A DNA stretch of 16,626 nucleotides from Pseudomonas sp. (GTDB lineage Bacteria; Pseudomonadota; Gammaproteobacteria; Pseudomonadales; Pseudomonadaceae), in assembly GCA_003525045.1 (NCBI GenBank), contig DQGF01000040.1:1-16626 (forward strand), given 5' to 3'. Positions 1 to 6,512 of this stretch are shown here, piece by piece (the stretch's first letter is position 1; every line of letters begins with the position of its first letter). The notes under the pieces are model-generated. The model was not told where the DNA came from, searched no databases, and saw only the letters and a program-made list of their open reading frames with translations. A program made the position numbers and the translations under genes.

Positions 1-143
1 AAATCCAGCGTATCCACCGAGAACGGCTCGACACTGGATAGCGCTTCGGCGGAGGGCGGGACATCGTCCCACCACCCCTGAACCCGCAGCTCACGTTCGA
101 TCAGCAGTAACTGCTCGGCAATCTTCGGAAAACGTGCATCCAT
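1..143 (-). CDS. yqcC: YqcC family protein, partial (C-terminus beyond window)
   Basis: Only the first 47 codons are present; the gene runs off the left edge. The translation begins MDARFPKIAEQLLLIERELR and contains WWDDVPPS and FSVDTLDF. This matches the N-terminal pattern of the YqcC/DUF446 family as I remember it: a leading helix, then a W..D.P segment, then F.VDT(L/M). Its function is not established; in enterobacteria yqcC neighbours the tRNA pseudouridine synthase gene truC, which I cannot check here. The start ATG shares one base with the TGA of the upstream lipoprotein gene (TGATG), so translation is probably coupled and the gene is the third member of the mrcB operon. The family call rests on a short fragment. 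Confidence 0.75.
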   Translation of the reverse strand, partial: MDARFPKIAEQLLLIERELRVQGWWDDVPPSAEALSSVEPFSVDTLD

Positions 144-877
144 CACGACGAAACCTTGGCCTTTTGACGGGCCAATGCTGCACCGGCGGAATCGCCCTGC
201 TTCTCACGCGCCTGGGCGATCAACTCCCACAAGCTGGCCTGAAGTGCCGGACGACCATTGGCAAAGGTCAGACCACGACGCGCGAACTGCTCGGCTTGTG
301 CTGCATCGCCTTGAGCCATGCGCACCTGGGCCAGACGATAAAGCACTTGTGGCTCACGCGGCGCGACACGCTGGGCGCGCTCGAGGCTGGAAGAGGCACC
401 GTTGAGATCACCGCCTGCCTGTTGCTGCTGGGCGGTGGTCAGCAGCGCCAATACCGGACCGTCCAGTTGCTCATCGGCGGACAAACCACCAGAACTGGTC
501 GACGGGATCCCGCTTGGCGTCGACGGCATACTGTAGCTGCCCTGATTGATCGGCGCGGACTGAACCGGCGCAGAGTTAACCGGACCGGGAGTAATCGGAC
601 CCGGAGTAATCGGCGCCGTACTGATCGGTGCCGATGCCACTGCACCGCCACCGGGCACCATCACGACCACACCGGTATCACCCTGCGGAATCGCCTGGGT
701 CTGGTTTGGCGCGGGACGCTGGACCGTCGTTTGACGGTAACCGCCATTTGCCTGAATGCGTTCGCTATTGGAAACGGCGCTGCCGGAATCCACAACCGGA
801 ATCGAACCGCGCTGTACGGTGGTGCAACCGCTGAGCAAAGCCACGGCGGTAACCGCTGGAATCAACCACTTGTTCAC
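143..877 (-). CDS. lpoP: TPR lipoprotein, probable PBP1B activator LpoP
   Basis: A 244-residue outer-membrane lipoprotein candidate. Residues 1-17 form a signal peptide ending in the lipobox LLSGC, with Cys18 as the lipidated residue. A long Pro/Ser/Gly-rich linker (about 26-135) follows, including short tandem Ala/Gly-Pro repeats at 84-112. Residues 138-240 form alpha helices with the tetratricopeptide pattern (for example YRLAQVRMAQGDAAQAEQFA). In P. aeruginosa the activator of PBP1B, LpoP, is a TPR lipoprotein encoded beside ponB; I recall this from the literature. The layout here is the same: 16 bp after the mrcB stop, same strand. A tether, a long linker to cross the periplasm and a TPR head suit that role. 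The start is GTG at 877-875, preceded by a GAAGAGGG ribosome site. The exact orthology is inferred from structure and position. Confidence 0.85.
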   Translation of the reverse strand: MNKWLIPAVTAVALLSGCTTVQRGSIPVVDSGSAVSNSERIQANGGYRQTTVQRPAPNQTQAIPQGDTGVVVMVPGGGAVASAPISTAPITPGPITPGPVNSAPVQSAPINQGSYSMPSTPSGIPSTSSGGLSADEQLDGPVLALLTTAQQQQAGGDLNGASSSLERAQRVAPREPQVLYRLAQVRMAQGDAAQAEQFARRGLTFANGRPALQASLWELIAQAREKQGDSAGAALARQKAKVSS

Positions 878-893
878 TTGAAACCCTCTTCGC

Positions 894-3218
894 TTAATTC
901 ATCCAGCCCTTGACCCAATCCATCACCGTTTCGCCGGACGCAGGGCTGTCGCCACCACAGGCGGCACCGGGAGGCGGTTCGCTGCCGCGAATATACGGCA
1001 TCTGCACCGCGCCTGGGCAGTTGGCATCAGAGCCTTGTCCTGTGCGCGAGTCGACCCAGGCCTGAACGATGTTATCCGGCTGCGGCATGTCCAGCGGCAG
1101 CGGATCGGCCTTGCGCATGAAACTGGTCCAGACCTGCAACGCACCGGAGGCACCGGTGAAGGGCGTCTTGCCGTTGTCATCACGCCCCAGCCAGACCACG
1201 GCCAGCAAGTCCTGGCTGAAACCGGCGAACCAGCTGTCTCGCGAGTCGTTACTGGTACCGGTCTTGCCGGCCAGCGTCAGGGTCTTGGGCAACACGTTAT
1301 AAACCGAACTGCCGGTGCCTTCACGCATGACCCGCTGCATCGCGCTCTGGATCAGGAAAATGGAAGCAGGATCGAAGCGTTGCTGAATCTGGAACGGATA
1401 ACGCTTGAGCGGCTCGCCATCGCCGGTCAGCACGCTGCGAATCCCGCGCATCGGTGTATTGAAGCCACCGTTCGCCAAGGTCTGGTACATGGTCGCCACT
1501 TCGATCGGCGTCAGACCGCCAGCGCCCAGCAACATCGACGGGTAGGCCGGGAACTCGCGACTCACCCCCAGGCGTGCCAGCGTCTTGAGGACATTCGGTA
1601 CACCCACCGCCAACCCGAGACGTGCGGTCGACAGGTTGTAGGAATGTGCCAGACCTTGATAAAGGAAAACCGTGCCATGGGAACGGCGATCGTAGTTCTG
1701 CGGTTTCCAGACCTGACCGTCCGCCCCCTTGACCGAGAAGGAATCGTCCGACAGCCAACTGGTCAAGGTGTACTGGCTCGGCTTCTCCAGGGCTGTCAGA
1801 TAAACCGCCGGTTTGATCAACGAACCGATCGGTCGCACCGCATCCAGCGCACGGTTGAAGCCAGCGAAGCCCGCCTGACGACTACCGATCATGGCCTGGA
1901 CTTCGCCGGTTTCCGGGTTGGTCACGACCATGGCCGCTTCAACTTCATCGGAACCCTTGCGCCCGGCCAGACGCTTGAAGGTGTCGTTCACGGAGGCCTC
2001 GGCTTTCATCTGCAGGATCGGGTCGAAACTGGTGAAAATCCGCAGGCCTTCTTCGGTCAAGTCTTCGTCGCGATAGTCTTCGCGCAACTGACGCTTGACC
2101 AGGTCGAGGAAGCCCGGGAACGAACTGTCCGCCAGGCTGCCGCGCTTGGTCACGCCCAACGGCATCTTCTTCGCGGCGTCGACTTGCTCAGGCGTGGCGA
2201 CGCCCTGCTCTTGCAGCACGTCGAGCACCAGATTGCGTCGTTCAAGCGCACGTTCCGGGTAACGGCGTGGGTTGTAGGAAGACGGTCCCTTGACCATGCC
2301 GACCAGCAACGCCACCTGATGCAGCTTGAGCTCGGACAGCGGCTGGCTGAAGAAGAACTGGCTGGCCAGACCGAAACCGTGCACCGCACGCTGACCGTCC
2401 TGACCGACGAACACTTCGTTGAGGTAAGCCTCAAGAATTTCCGGTTTGTCGTAATGCAGCTCAAGCAACAGCGCCATCATCGCTTCGGTGAGTTTTCGGG
2501 TCAGGCTGCGTTCGTTGGTCAGGTAGAAGTTTTTGACCAGCTGTTGAGTCAGCGTACTGCCGCCCTGGCGCATACGGCCGGACGAGCCGTTGACCCAGAT
2601 CGCCCGGGCGATCGACTTCGGCGACACACCGAAGTGATGATAGAAATCGCGGTCTTCGACAGCCACCAGGGTGTCGAGCAGGTACGGCGGCACCTGATCG
2701 ATCTTGATCAAGATCCGGTCTTCAAGGTTCTTCGGGTACAGGCCGCCAATCAGCAATGGCTCAAGGCGCACCACCGAAAGCTTCGAACCGTTGGTCGCCG
2801 ACAGTTCAGCCACATAGTCGCCGGAGAAGCGCACGCGTACCGGTTGAGCTTGTTCCATGCCTTCATAGAACTGGAAGCCACGGGTATTGAGATCGACCGT
2901 ATTGCCGCTGACCGCGGCAGCACCCGGGCCATTGGCCACGCTTTCACGACGATAGCCCAAGGCATCGAGCTCGGTCAGAAAGTCAGCCTTGCTGAGCTTT
3001 TGTCCGACGAACAGCTCGAGCGGACGCGCGTACACCTTGGCCGGGATGGTCCAGCGCTTGCCGGAAAACTTCTCCTGAACCACGGCGTCGAGGTAAACCG
3101 CGAATCCGGCGAGCACCACGAGGCCGACCAGACTGAGTTTAAGGGCCCAGCCCAGCCAGGGGCTCAGGCCTCTGGAAGGTGGTTTTTTTGGAGTGCGGGG
3201 GGATCGAGTACGAGTCAT
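894..3218 (-). CDS. mrcB: Penicillin-binding protein 1B, bifunctional peptidoglycan synthase
   Basis: A 774-residue class A penicillin-binding protein that polymerises lipid II and cross-links the peptides at the periplasmic face of the inner membrane. In order: a basic cytoplasmic tail (1-20), one membrane helix (about 22-43), a UB2H-like region (about 55-155) where the activator docks in E. coli, the GT51 glycosyltransferase with EDRDF (catalytic Glu188) and QGGSTLTQQL (218-227), and the transpeptidase with S466-L-I-K469, S526-Y-N528 and K652-T-G654. All catalytic motifs are intact and the length is normal. It leads the operon with lpoP and yqcC. The chosen ATG has no visible ribosome site and lies 9 bases after a TATAAT, so the message may be leaderless. 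Also called ponB in Pseudomonas. Confidence 0.96.
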   Translation of the reverse strand: MTRTRSPRTPKKPPSRGLSPWLGWALKLSLVGLVVLAGFAVYLDAVVQEKFSGKRWTIPAKVYARPLELFVGQKLSKADFLTELDALGYRRESVANGPGAAAVSGNTVDLNTRGFQFYEGMEQAQPVRVRFSGDYVAELSATNGSKLSVVRLEPLLIGGLYPKNLEDRILIKIDQVPPYLLDTLVAVEDRDFYHHFGVSPKSIARAIWVNGSSGRMRQGGSTLTQQLVKNFYLTNERSLTRKLTEAMMALLLELHYDKPEILEAYLNEVFVGQDGQRAVHGFGLASQFFFSQPLSELKLHQVALLVGMVKGPSSYNPRRYPERALERRNLVLDVLQEQGVATPEQVDAAKKMPLGVTKRGSLADSSFPGFLDLVKRQLREDYRDEDLTEEGLRIFTSFDPILQMKAEASVNDTFKRLAGRKGSDEVEAAMVVTNPETGEVQAMIGSRQAGFAGFNRALDAVRPIGSLIKPAVYLTALEKPSQYTLTSWLSDDSFSVKGADGQVWKPQNYDRRSHGTVFLYQGLAHSYNLSTARLGLAVGVPNVLKTLARLGVSREFPAYPSMLLGAGGLTPIEVATMYQTLANGGFNTPMRGIRSVLTGDGEPLKRYPFQIQQRFDPASIFLIQSAMQRVMREGTGSSVYNVLPKTLTLAGKTGTSNDSRDSWFAGFSQDLLAVVWLGRDDNGKTPFTGASGALQVWTSFMRKADPLPLDMPQPDNIVQAWVDSRTGQGSDANCPGAVQMPYIRGSEPPPGAACGGDSPASGETVMDWVKGWMN

Positions 3219-3227
3219 GGCGGCGGA

Positions 3228-3233
3228 TTATAC
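3228..3233 (-). promoter_or_regulatory. -10 box of the mrcB promoter, placed for a near-leaderless mRNA
   Basis: On the minus strand a perfect TATAAT ends 9 bases before the mrcB ATG. With the usual 6-7 base distance to the start site, the transcript would begin about 2-4 bases before the ATG. No convincing -35 hexamer is visible; the 16-17 bp spacing falls on CTGTCG/TCTGTC, a poor match. The assignment is therefore by the -10 match and position only. Confidence 0.5.
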
Positions 3234-3269
3234 GCACTTTATTCATACTCGACAGAAGCCCTCCGAGGT

Positions 3270-3297
3270 TTGCGTCAGGCGGACTTGCGGCCATAAT
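3270..3297 (+). promoter_or_regulatory. Possible sigma-70 promoter for the phosphotransferase/ATPase gene
   Basis: TTGCGT at 3270-3275 and CATAAT at 3292-3297 are separated by 16 bp and lie 40 bp before the GTG start. It is divergent from, and next to, the mrcB promoter. The match is moderate and untested. Confidence 0.4.
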
Positions 3298-3336
3298 GAC
3301 GGCCGTGAATTTTCCCCAGACTCTGAAGGAATGCCT

Positions 3337-4893
3337 GTGAGCCAATCTCTGATCGCTGCCCTGCAAAACCCCGCCCTCTACCCGCATCCCGTGGACGGGT
3401 TCCAGGTCATCGAGACCCATATCTCCTGGGTCATTCTCACAGGCCCCTTTGCTTATAAATTGAAGAAGCCGGTTAATTTCGGCTTCCTTGACTTCACCAG
3501 CCTCGACGCTCGCGAGCATTTCTGCGGCGAAGAGCTGCGTTTGAACCAGCGCCTGACCAACGATTTGTATCTCGAAGTGTTACCAATCACCGGCAGCGCC
3601 GAAGCACCACAGCTCGCCGGCGATGGTCCGGTCGTCGATTACGCCCTGAAAATGCGTCAATTCCCCCAGAGCCAGTTGCTCAGCACGCTGCAGGCCAACG
3701 GCGAATTGACCACCACGCACATCGACGAGATGGCCGCACAGATTGCGCAATTCCACTTCAGCGCGCCGAAAGTGCCCGCCGAACACGCAGCCGGCACCCC
3801 GGACAGCGTCATGGCGCCGGTGCGCCAGAACTTCGAACAGATCCGTCCGTTCCTCAGCGATAAGGGCGACCTGCTGCAACTCGATGCCCTGCAAGCCTGG
3901 GCCGAAAGCAGTTTCGAACGCCTCAAGCCACTGTTCGCCCAGCGCAAGGCCGACGGTTTCATCCGCGAATGTCACGGTGACATCCACCTGGGCAACGCCA
4001 CGGTGATCGACGGCAAGGTCGTGATCTTCGACTGCATCGAGTTCAACGAACCGTTCCGCTTCACCGACGTTTATGCCGACATCGGTTTCCTGGCGATGGA
4101 CCTCGAAGACCGTGGCCTGAAGAGCCTGGCGCGTCGTTTCATCAGCCAATATCTGGAACTGACGGGTGACTACCAGGGCCTTGAGCTGCTGAACTTCTAT
4201 AAAGCCTATCGCGCATTGGTGCGTGCCAAGGTCAGCCTGTTCAGCATGCCGGCCGAGGCCGACCCGGTACAACGCGCCACCACCCTGCGCCAGTACCGCA
4301 ACTACGCCAACCTGGCCGAAAGCTACAGCACCATTCCTTCGCGCTTCATGGCGATTACCCACGGTGTGTCCGCGGTCGGCAAAAGCCGAGTAGCCTTGCG
4401 CCTGGTAGAAGCACTGGGCGCCATTCGCTTGCGCTCGGATGTGGAACGCAAACGTCTGTTCGGCGAACAAACCGTCGTCAACGACCCCCAGGCCGGCATT
4501 TATAGTGCCGACGCCAGCGTCGCGACCTACAGCCGCCTGCATGAAATTGCCGCGGTGATCCTGCATGCCGGCTTCCCGGTGGTGGTCGATGCCACTTACC
4601 TCAAACGCGAACAGCGCGACGCCGCAGCGAAGATCGCCGAGGCCACCGGTGCGCCCTTCCTGATCCTGGATTGCAATGCACCGCAAGCAGTGATCGAGGG
4701 CTGGCTGGCGCTGCGTCAGGCAGACAAGACGGACCCGTCCGACGCCAACCTGGCCATTATCGAAGCGCAGCAAGCCAGTCGCGAGGCGTTGACCCCTGCA
4801 GAGATTCTCTGCAGCAAACGCGTTCAGACCAATGAGAGCGGAACCCTCGACACCGTTGTCGCGCAAATCCGCCAACGTCTGCCGGGCCTGTAA
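3337..4893 (+). CDS. Bifunctional aminoglycoside phosphotransferase-like / P-loop ATP-binding protein
   Basis: A protein of 518 residues with two nucleotide-binding modules. The N-terminal half resembles the APH/choline kinase fold: HGDIHLGN at 213-220 is the catalytic-loop (Brenner) motif, followed by VVIFDCIEFNE, the metal-binding Asp region. The C-terminal half is a small-molecule-kinase-like P-loop domain with Walker A GVSAVGKS (G343 to S350) and a following VVVDATYLKREQRD segment. This arrangement is the COG2187+COG0645 type, widespread in proteobacteria; its substrate is unknown and it should not be read as a resistance gene. The frame is open further upstream, but GAAGGA at 3325-3330 fits GTG 3337 (6-base spacing) and directly abuts the in-frame ATG 3331, so GTG 3337 (MSQSLIAALQ) is preferred. 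It is divergent from mrcB. Confidence 0.88.
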   Translation: MSQSLIAALQNPALYPHPVDGFQVIETHISWVILTGPFAYKLKKPVNFGFLDFTSLDAREHFCGEELRLNQRLTNDLYLEVLPITGSAEAPQLAGDGPVVDYALKMRQFPQSQLLSTLQANGELTTTHIDEMAAQIAQFHFSAPKVPAEHAAGTPDSVMAPVRQNFEQIRPFLSDKGDLLQLDALQAWAESSFERLKPLFAQRKADGFIRECHGDIHLGNATVIDGKVVIFDCIEFNEPFRFTDVYADIGFLAMDLEDRGLKSLARRFISQYLELTGDYQGLELLNFYKAYRALVRAKVSLFSMPAEADPVQRATTLRQYRNYANLAESYSTIPSRFMAITHGVSAVGKSRVALRLVEALGAIRLRSDVERKRLFGEQTVVNDPQAGIYSADASVATYSRLHEIAAVILHAGFPVVVDATYLKREQRDAAAKIAEATGAPFLILDCNAPQAVIEGWLALRQADKTDPSDANLAIIEAQQASREALTPAEILCSKRVQTNESGTLDTVVAQIRQRLPGL

Positions 4894-4905
4894 GACGGTA
4901 TTTCA

Positions 4906-4933
4906 GCCGTGAAGCCCTCACCGGCTTCACGGC
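4906..4933 (+). terminator. Inverted repeat after the ATPase gene, possible terminator
   Basis: GCCGTGAAGCC and GGCTTCACGGC form a perfect 11-bp stem with a 6-base loop, starting 12 bases after the TAA. There is no clear T-run on either strand, so intrinsic termination would be weak; it could instead protect the 3' end of the message. Confidence 0.4.
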
Positions 4934-4984
4934 CGTCAAATAGCGGCACTACACTGGCGTCATAACACCCACAGGTGATGCGAC

Positions 4985-5329
4985 ATGAGCCAGCCCAAAT
5001 TTCTCGACACTCCGCTTTATGCTTTGCTGCACAAAGACGACATCACGGGTTTCAACAACGAACGTCCCCAGGACGGAACCATCGACATGGTCGGTGGCGA
5101 TTTCCGAGGGCTCGACCTGCGTGAACTGAATGCCGACGGCATCGACTTTACCGACGCCTATTTCCGCTCCGCCGACTTGCGAGGCATTGACTTCAGCCAC
5201 TCGATCCTCGAAGGAGCAAGCCTGGCCCACGCGCAAATCTCCGGTGCCTACTTCCCGCCAGAGCTGAGTGCCGACGAGATTCTGATGTCGATGAATTTCG
5301 GCACACGCCTGCGCTACCGCACCCGCTAA
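4985..5329 (+). CDS. Small pentapeptide-repeat protein
   Basis: A 114-residue protein. Residues 36-90 break exactly into eleven consecutive five-residue units (VGGDF, RGLDL, RELNA, DGIDF, TDAYF, RSADL, RGIDF, SHSIL, EGASL, AHAQI, SGAYF). The central position is mostly a small or hydrophobic residue and the fifth is Phe, Leu, Ile or Ala. Such repeats build a right-handed quadrilateral beta helix, here about two and three-quarter turns. Both ends are non-repeat caps, the C-terminal one being SADEILMSMNFGTRLRYR. No signal peptide or membrane segment is present, so it is probably cytosolic. AGGTGA precedes the ATG at good spacing. Function is unknown; the helix is too short for the DNA-mimic type (Qnr/MfpA) that protects gyrase, and I would not assign that. 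Confidence 0.85.
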   Translation: MSQPKFLDTPLYALLHKDDITGFNNERPQDGTIDMVGGDFRGLDLRELNADGIDFTDAYFRSADLRGIDFSHSILEGASLAHAQISGAYFPPELSADEILMSMNFGTRLRYRTR

Positions 5330-5364
5330 CACCCACATCACCTCCCTGACACGACGCAAATCCC

Positions 5365-5448
5365 TGTGGGAGCGGGCTTGCTCGCGAAGACGTAGTGTCA
5401 GTCGACATAAATGTTGAAGGTTAAACCGCTTTCGCGAGCAAGCCCGCT
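5365..5448. repeat. Imperfect REP pair (degraded REPIN)
   Basis: TGTGGGAGCGGGCTTGCTCGCGAA at 5365-5388 is a classic fluorescent-Pseudomonas REP sequence. It is followed 42 bp later by an inverted, shortened copy (TTCGCGAGCAAGCCCGCT, 5431-5448). The two arms share an 18-bp inverted match, but the second lacks the outer CCCACA end and runs into unrelated sequence. The rest of the 281-bp gap between the pentapeptide and TfoX-domain genes (to 5610) shows nothing else I can name. Confidence 0.85.
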
Positions 5449-5610
5449 TGTGTCTTGCGTTGCCCCCTCTACTGCATTCCTTCAGCGCCAAGTGCCCCCC
5501 GCTTAGAAGCTTTTGCATCGAAACCAAGCAAACAATCACGCTTTTCCTGCTGATGGCTACACTCCTGAGAAGCTCGCCCACGCACCGTTCGGCCGTCGCA
5601 AGGAGGCTTA

Positions 5611-5883
5611 ATGAATGATGAACTGCAGCACCTGAAGAATCTTGGCAAGACGTCGGCGCAGTGGCTGCATGCCGTGGGCATCCACAGCGCCTCGGACTTG
5701 CGTCGTCTGGGGGCGGTGGATGCTTATCGGGCCGTGCGCACCCGCGGGTTTCGGGCGTCCAAGGTGTTGTTGTATGCGATCGAAGGCGCACTGATGGACG
5801 TGCACTGGAACGATATTCCTGCCGAGCGCAAGGAAGCCCTGAACAAACAGCTGGAAGCCATTTCGTCACGTCACAAAATTTGA
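5611..5883 (+). CDS. Stand-alone TfoX C-terminal-domain protein
   Basis: A 90-residue protein that is nearly all one TfoX/Sxy C-terminal domain: LKNLGKTSAQWLHAVGIHSA followed by SDLRRLGAVDAYRAVRTRG and SKVLLYAIEGALMDVHWNDIP. This is a helix-hairpin-helix-like fold with the typical L.NLG..S..WL..VGI pattern. In gamma-proteobacteria full-length TfoX/Sxy regulates competence, but here the N-terminal domain is missing, as in many Pseudomonas singletons, so that role cannot be transferred. A strong AAGGAGG at 5600-5606 fixes the ATG at 5611. It is followed by the prrF promoter on the same strand, with no terminator seen between. Function is unknown; a nucleic-acid or protein-binding role is a guess from the fold. 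Confidence 0.85.
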   Translation: MNDELQHLKNLGKTSAQWLHAVGIHSASDLRRLGAVDAYRAVRTRGFRASKVLLYAIEGALMDVHWNDIPAERKEALNKQLEAISSRHKI

Positions 5884-5958
5884 ATGGGCTTCCAGCCCAA
5901 AGATCGCAAGCCATGCCAATGCACTGATGGCGAATTTCCAGCACTGAAAAATCAGCTG

Positions 5959-5990
5959 TTGACATGGTAATGAGAATCGCTATGATTATC
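5959..5990 (+). promoter_or_regulatory. prrF promoter with overlapping Fur boxes
   Basis: A consensus -35 TTGACA (5959-5964), a 16-bp spacer and -10 TATGAT (5981-5986) place the start site near 5993. Two overlapping Fur-box-like 19-mers cover it: 5966-5984 matches GATAATGATAATCATTATC at 14 of 19 positions, and 5972-5990 at 13 of 19. A 6-bp offset is the usual geometry for cooperative Fur dimers. Fur-Fe(II) would block RNA polymerase directly, so the RNA should be made under iron starvation. Confidence 0.9.
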
Positions 5991-5992
5991 AC

Positions 5993-6104
5993 AACTGGTC
6001 GCGAGACTGGTCGATATTTGAAAAGCCCTTGGTTCGGACTCTCAGATATCTCCTCATCAGGCTAATCACGGTTATTTGACCCGGCTCTTGCCGGGTCTTT
6101 TTTT
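5993..6104 (+). ncRNA. prrF: PrrF iron-responsive small RNA
   Basis: The sequence starts AACTGGTCGCGAGA, contains the antisense core CCTCATCAGGCTAATCACGG (6052-6071), and ends with the terminator GACCCGGCTCTTGCCGGGTC plus a T-run. I recognise these as the conserved start, target-pairing core and terminator of Pseudomonas PrrF RNAs. Length is about 112 nt, normal for the family. PrrF works with Hfq to repress messages for non-essential iron proteins when iron is scarce. Only one copy is present; in P. aeruginosa two tandem copies lie beside phuW, whereas other pseudomonads carry them at separate loci. Which paralogue (prrF1 or prrF2) this is cannot be told here. The interior 6007-6045 differs from the P. 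aeruginosa copies as I remember them. Confidence 0.95.
6078..6104 (+). terminator. prrF Rho-independent terminator
   Basis: GACCCGGC and GCCGGGTC (6078-6097) form a GC-rich stem around a short TCTT loop, followed by seven T residues. It is a strong intrinsic terminator and also the natural 3' end of the small RNA. Confidence 0.93.
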
Positions 6105-6154
6105 GGGCGAAAGATTTGTACCGGCCGACCTACCTTCAACTGAACGTATTCTCC

Positions 6155-6189
6155 TGTAGCTGCCGAAGGCTGCGATTTTTTGATCTCTT
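6155..6189 (+). repeat. Dispersed Pseudomonas repeat (GGCTGCGATTTTTTGATC type), copy 1
   Basis: TGTAGCTGCCGAAGGCTGCG followed by ATTTTTTGATCTCTTG. I recognise this as a short intergenic repeat common in P. fluorescens genomes (form GTAGGAGCTGCCGAAGGCTGCGATC with TTTTGATC). This copy lacks the GGAG near the start. It lies just after prrF and in opposite orientation to the copy at 7007-7051. Confidence 0.7.
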
Positions 6190-6208
6190 GATTGTTACAG
6201 GACAGTGG

Positions 6209-6493
6209 CTATTCAGGCGGCTCGATCCGATCCAACGCCCGATTTACCGCTAGCTCACCCAGCATGATGACTTGCGCAATGCCCAGCAAAGCGTTGCGCG
6301 AAGTCCCCTGCAGATGATCTACCAGGTCTATGGCCATGACATTGGCCGACACCAGCGACTCACACGCATAGGCCAGCAGTGTTTCGGTATCGAGCTCAGG
6401 GTTGACGATGAAGAAGCTGCAGGGGGTTCGCGGGGAGGACATGATGTTGACGGCCGGATCAGTGTCCGGCGGATCAGGGGTTACCTTGGACAT
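6209..6493 (-). CDS. DUF6124 (formerly DUF3077) family protein, short form
   Basis: A 94-residue protein. The N-terminus MSKVTPDPPDTDP resembles the MFKPTPNPPETDP opening of the family, and the C-terminal two-thirds (FFIVNPELDTETLLAYACES, then ANVMAIDLVDHLQGTSRNAL and GIAQVIMLGELAVNRALD) match its helical core as I remember it. The family is small, soluble, found almost only in Pseudomonas, often in several copies per genome, and has no known function. Members are usually about 110-120 residues; here the segment between the TDP motif and the core is shortened. AGGAAA lies 8 bases before the ATG. The gene is preceded by a strongly structured leader (6513-6717) and sits between two inverted dispersed repeats, so it may be an acquired cassette between prrF and phuW. 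Confidence 0.82.
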   Translation of the reverse strand: MSKVTPDPPDTDPAVNIMSSPRTPCSFFIVNPELDTETLLAYACESLVSANVMAIDLVDHLQGTSRNALLGIAQVIMLGELAVNRALDRIEPPE

Positions 6494-6512
6494 AATTTTT
6501 CATTTCCTGATT

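Noticed and set aside
1035..3296. 753-codon open frame on the plus strand opposite mrcB
   Set aside because: It mirrors the mrcB reading frame through high-GC codon bias, has no recognisable domains, and mrcB has all its catalytic motifs.
3580..4875. 431-codon open frame on the minus strand opposite the phosphotransferase/ATPase gene
   Set aside because: Antisense shadow of a gene with clear HGDIHLGN and Walker A motifs; no family features of its own.
5558..5563. TACACT as -10 of a promoter for the TfoX-domain gene
   Set aside because: No acceptable -35 at 16-18 bp.
4949..5992. 347-codon open frame on the minus strand across the pentapeptide and TfoX-domain genes
   Set aside because: It crosses two real genes, an intergenic REP pair and the prrF promoter; no domain or ribosome site supports it.
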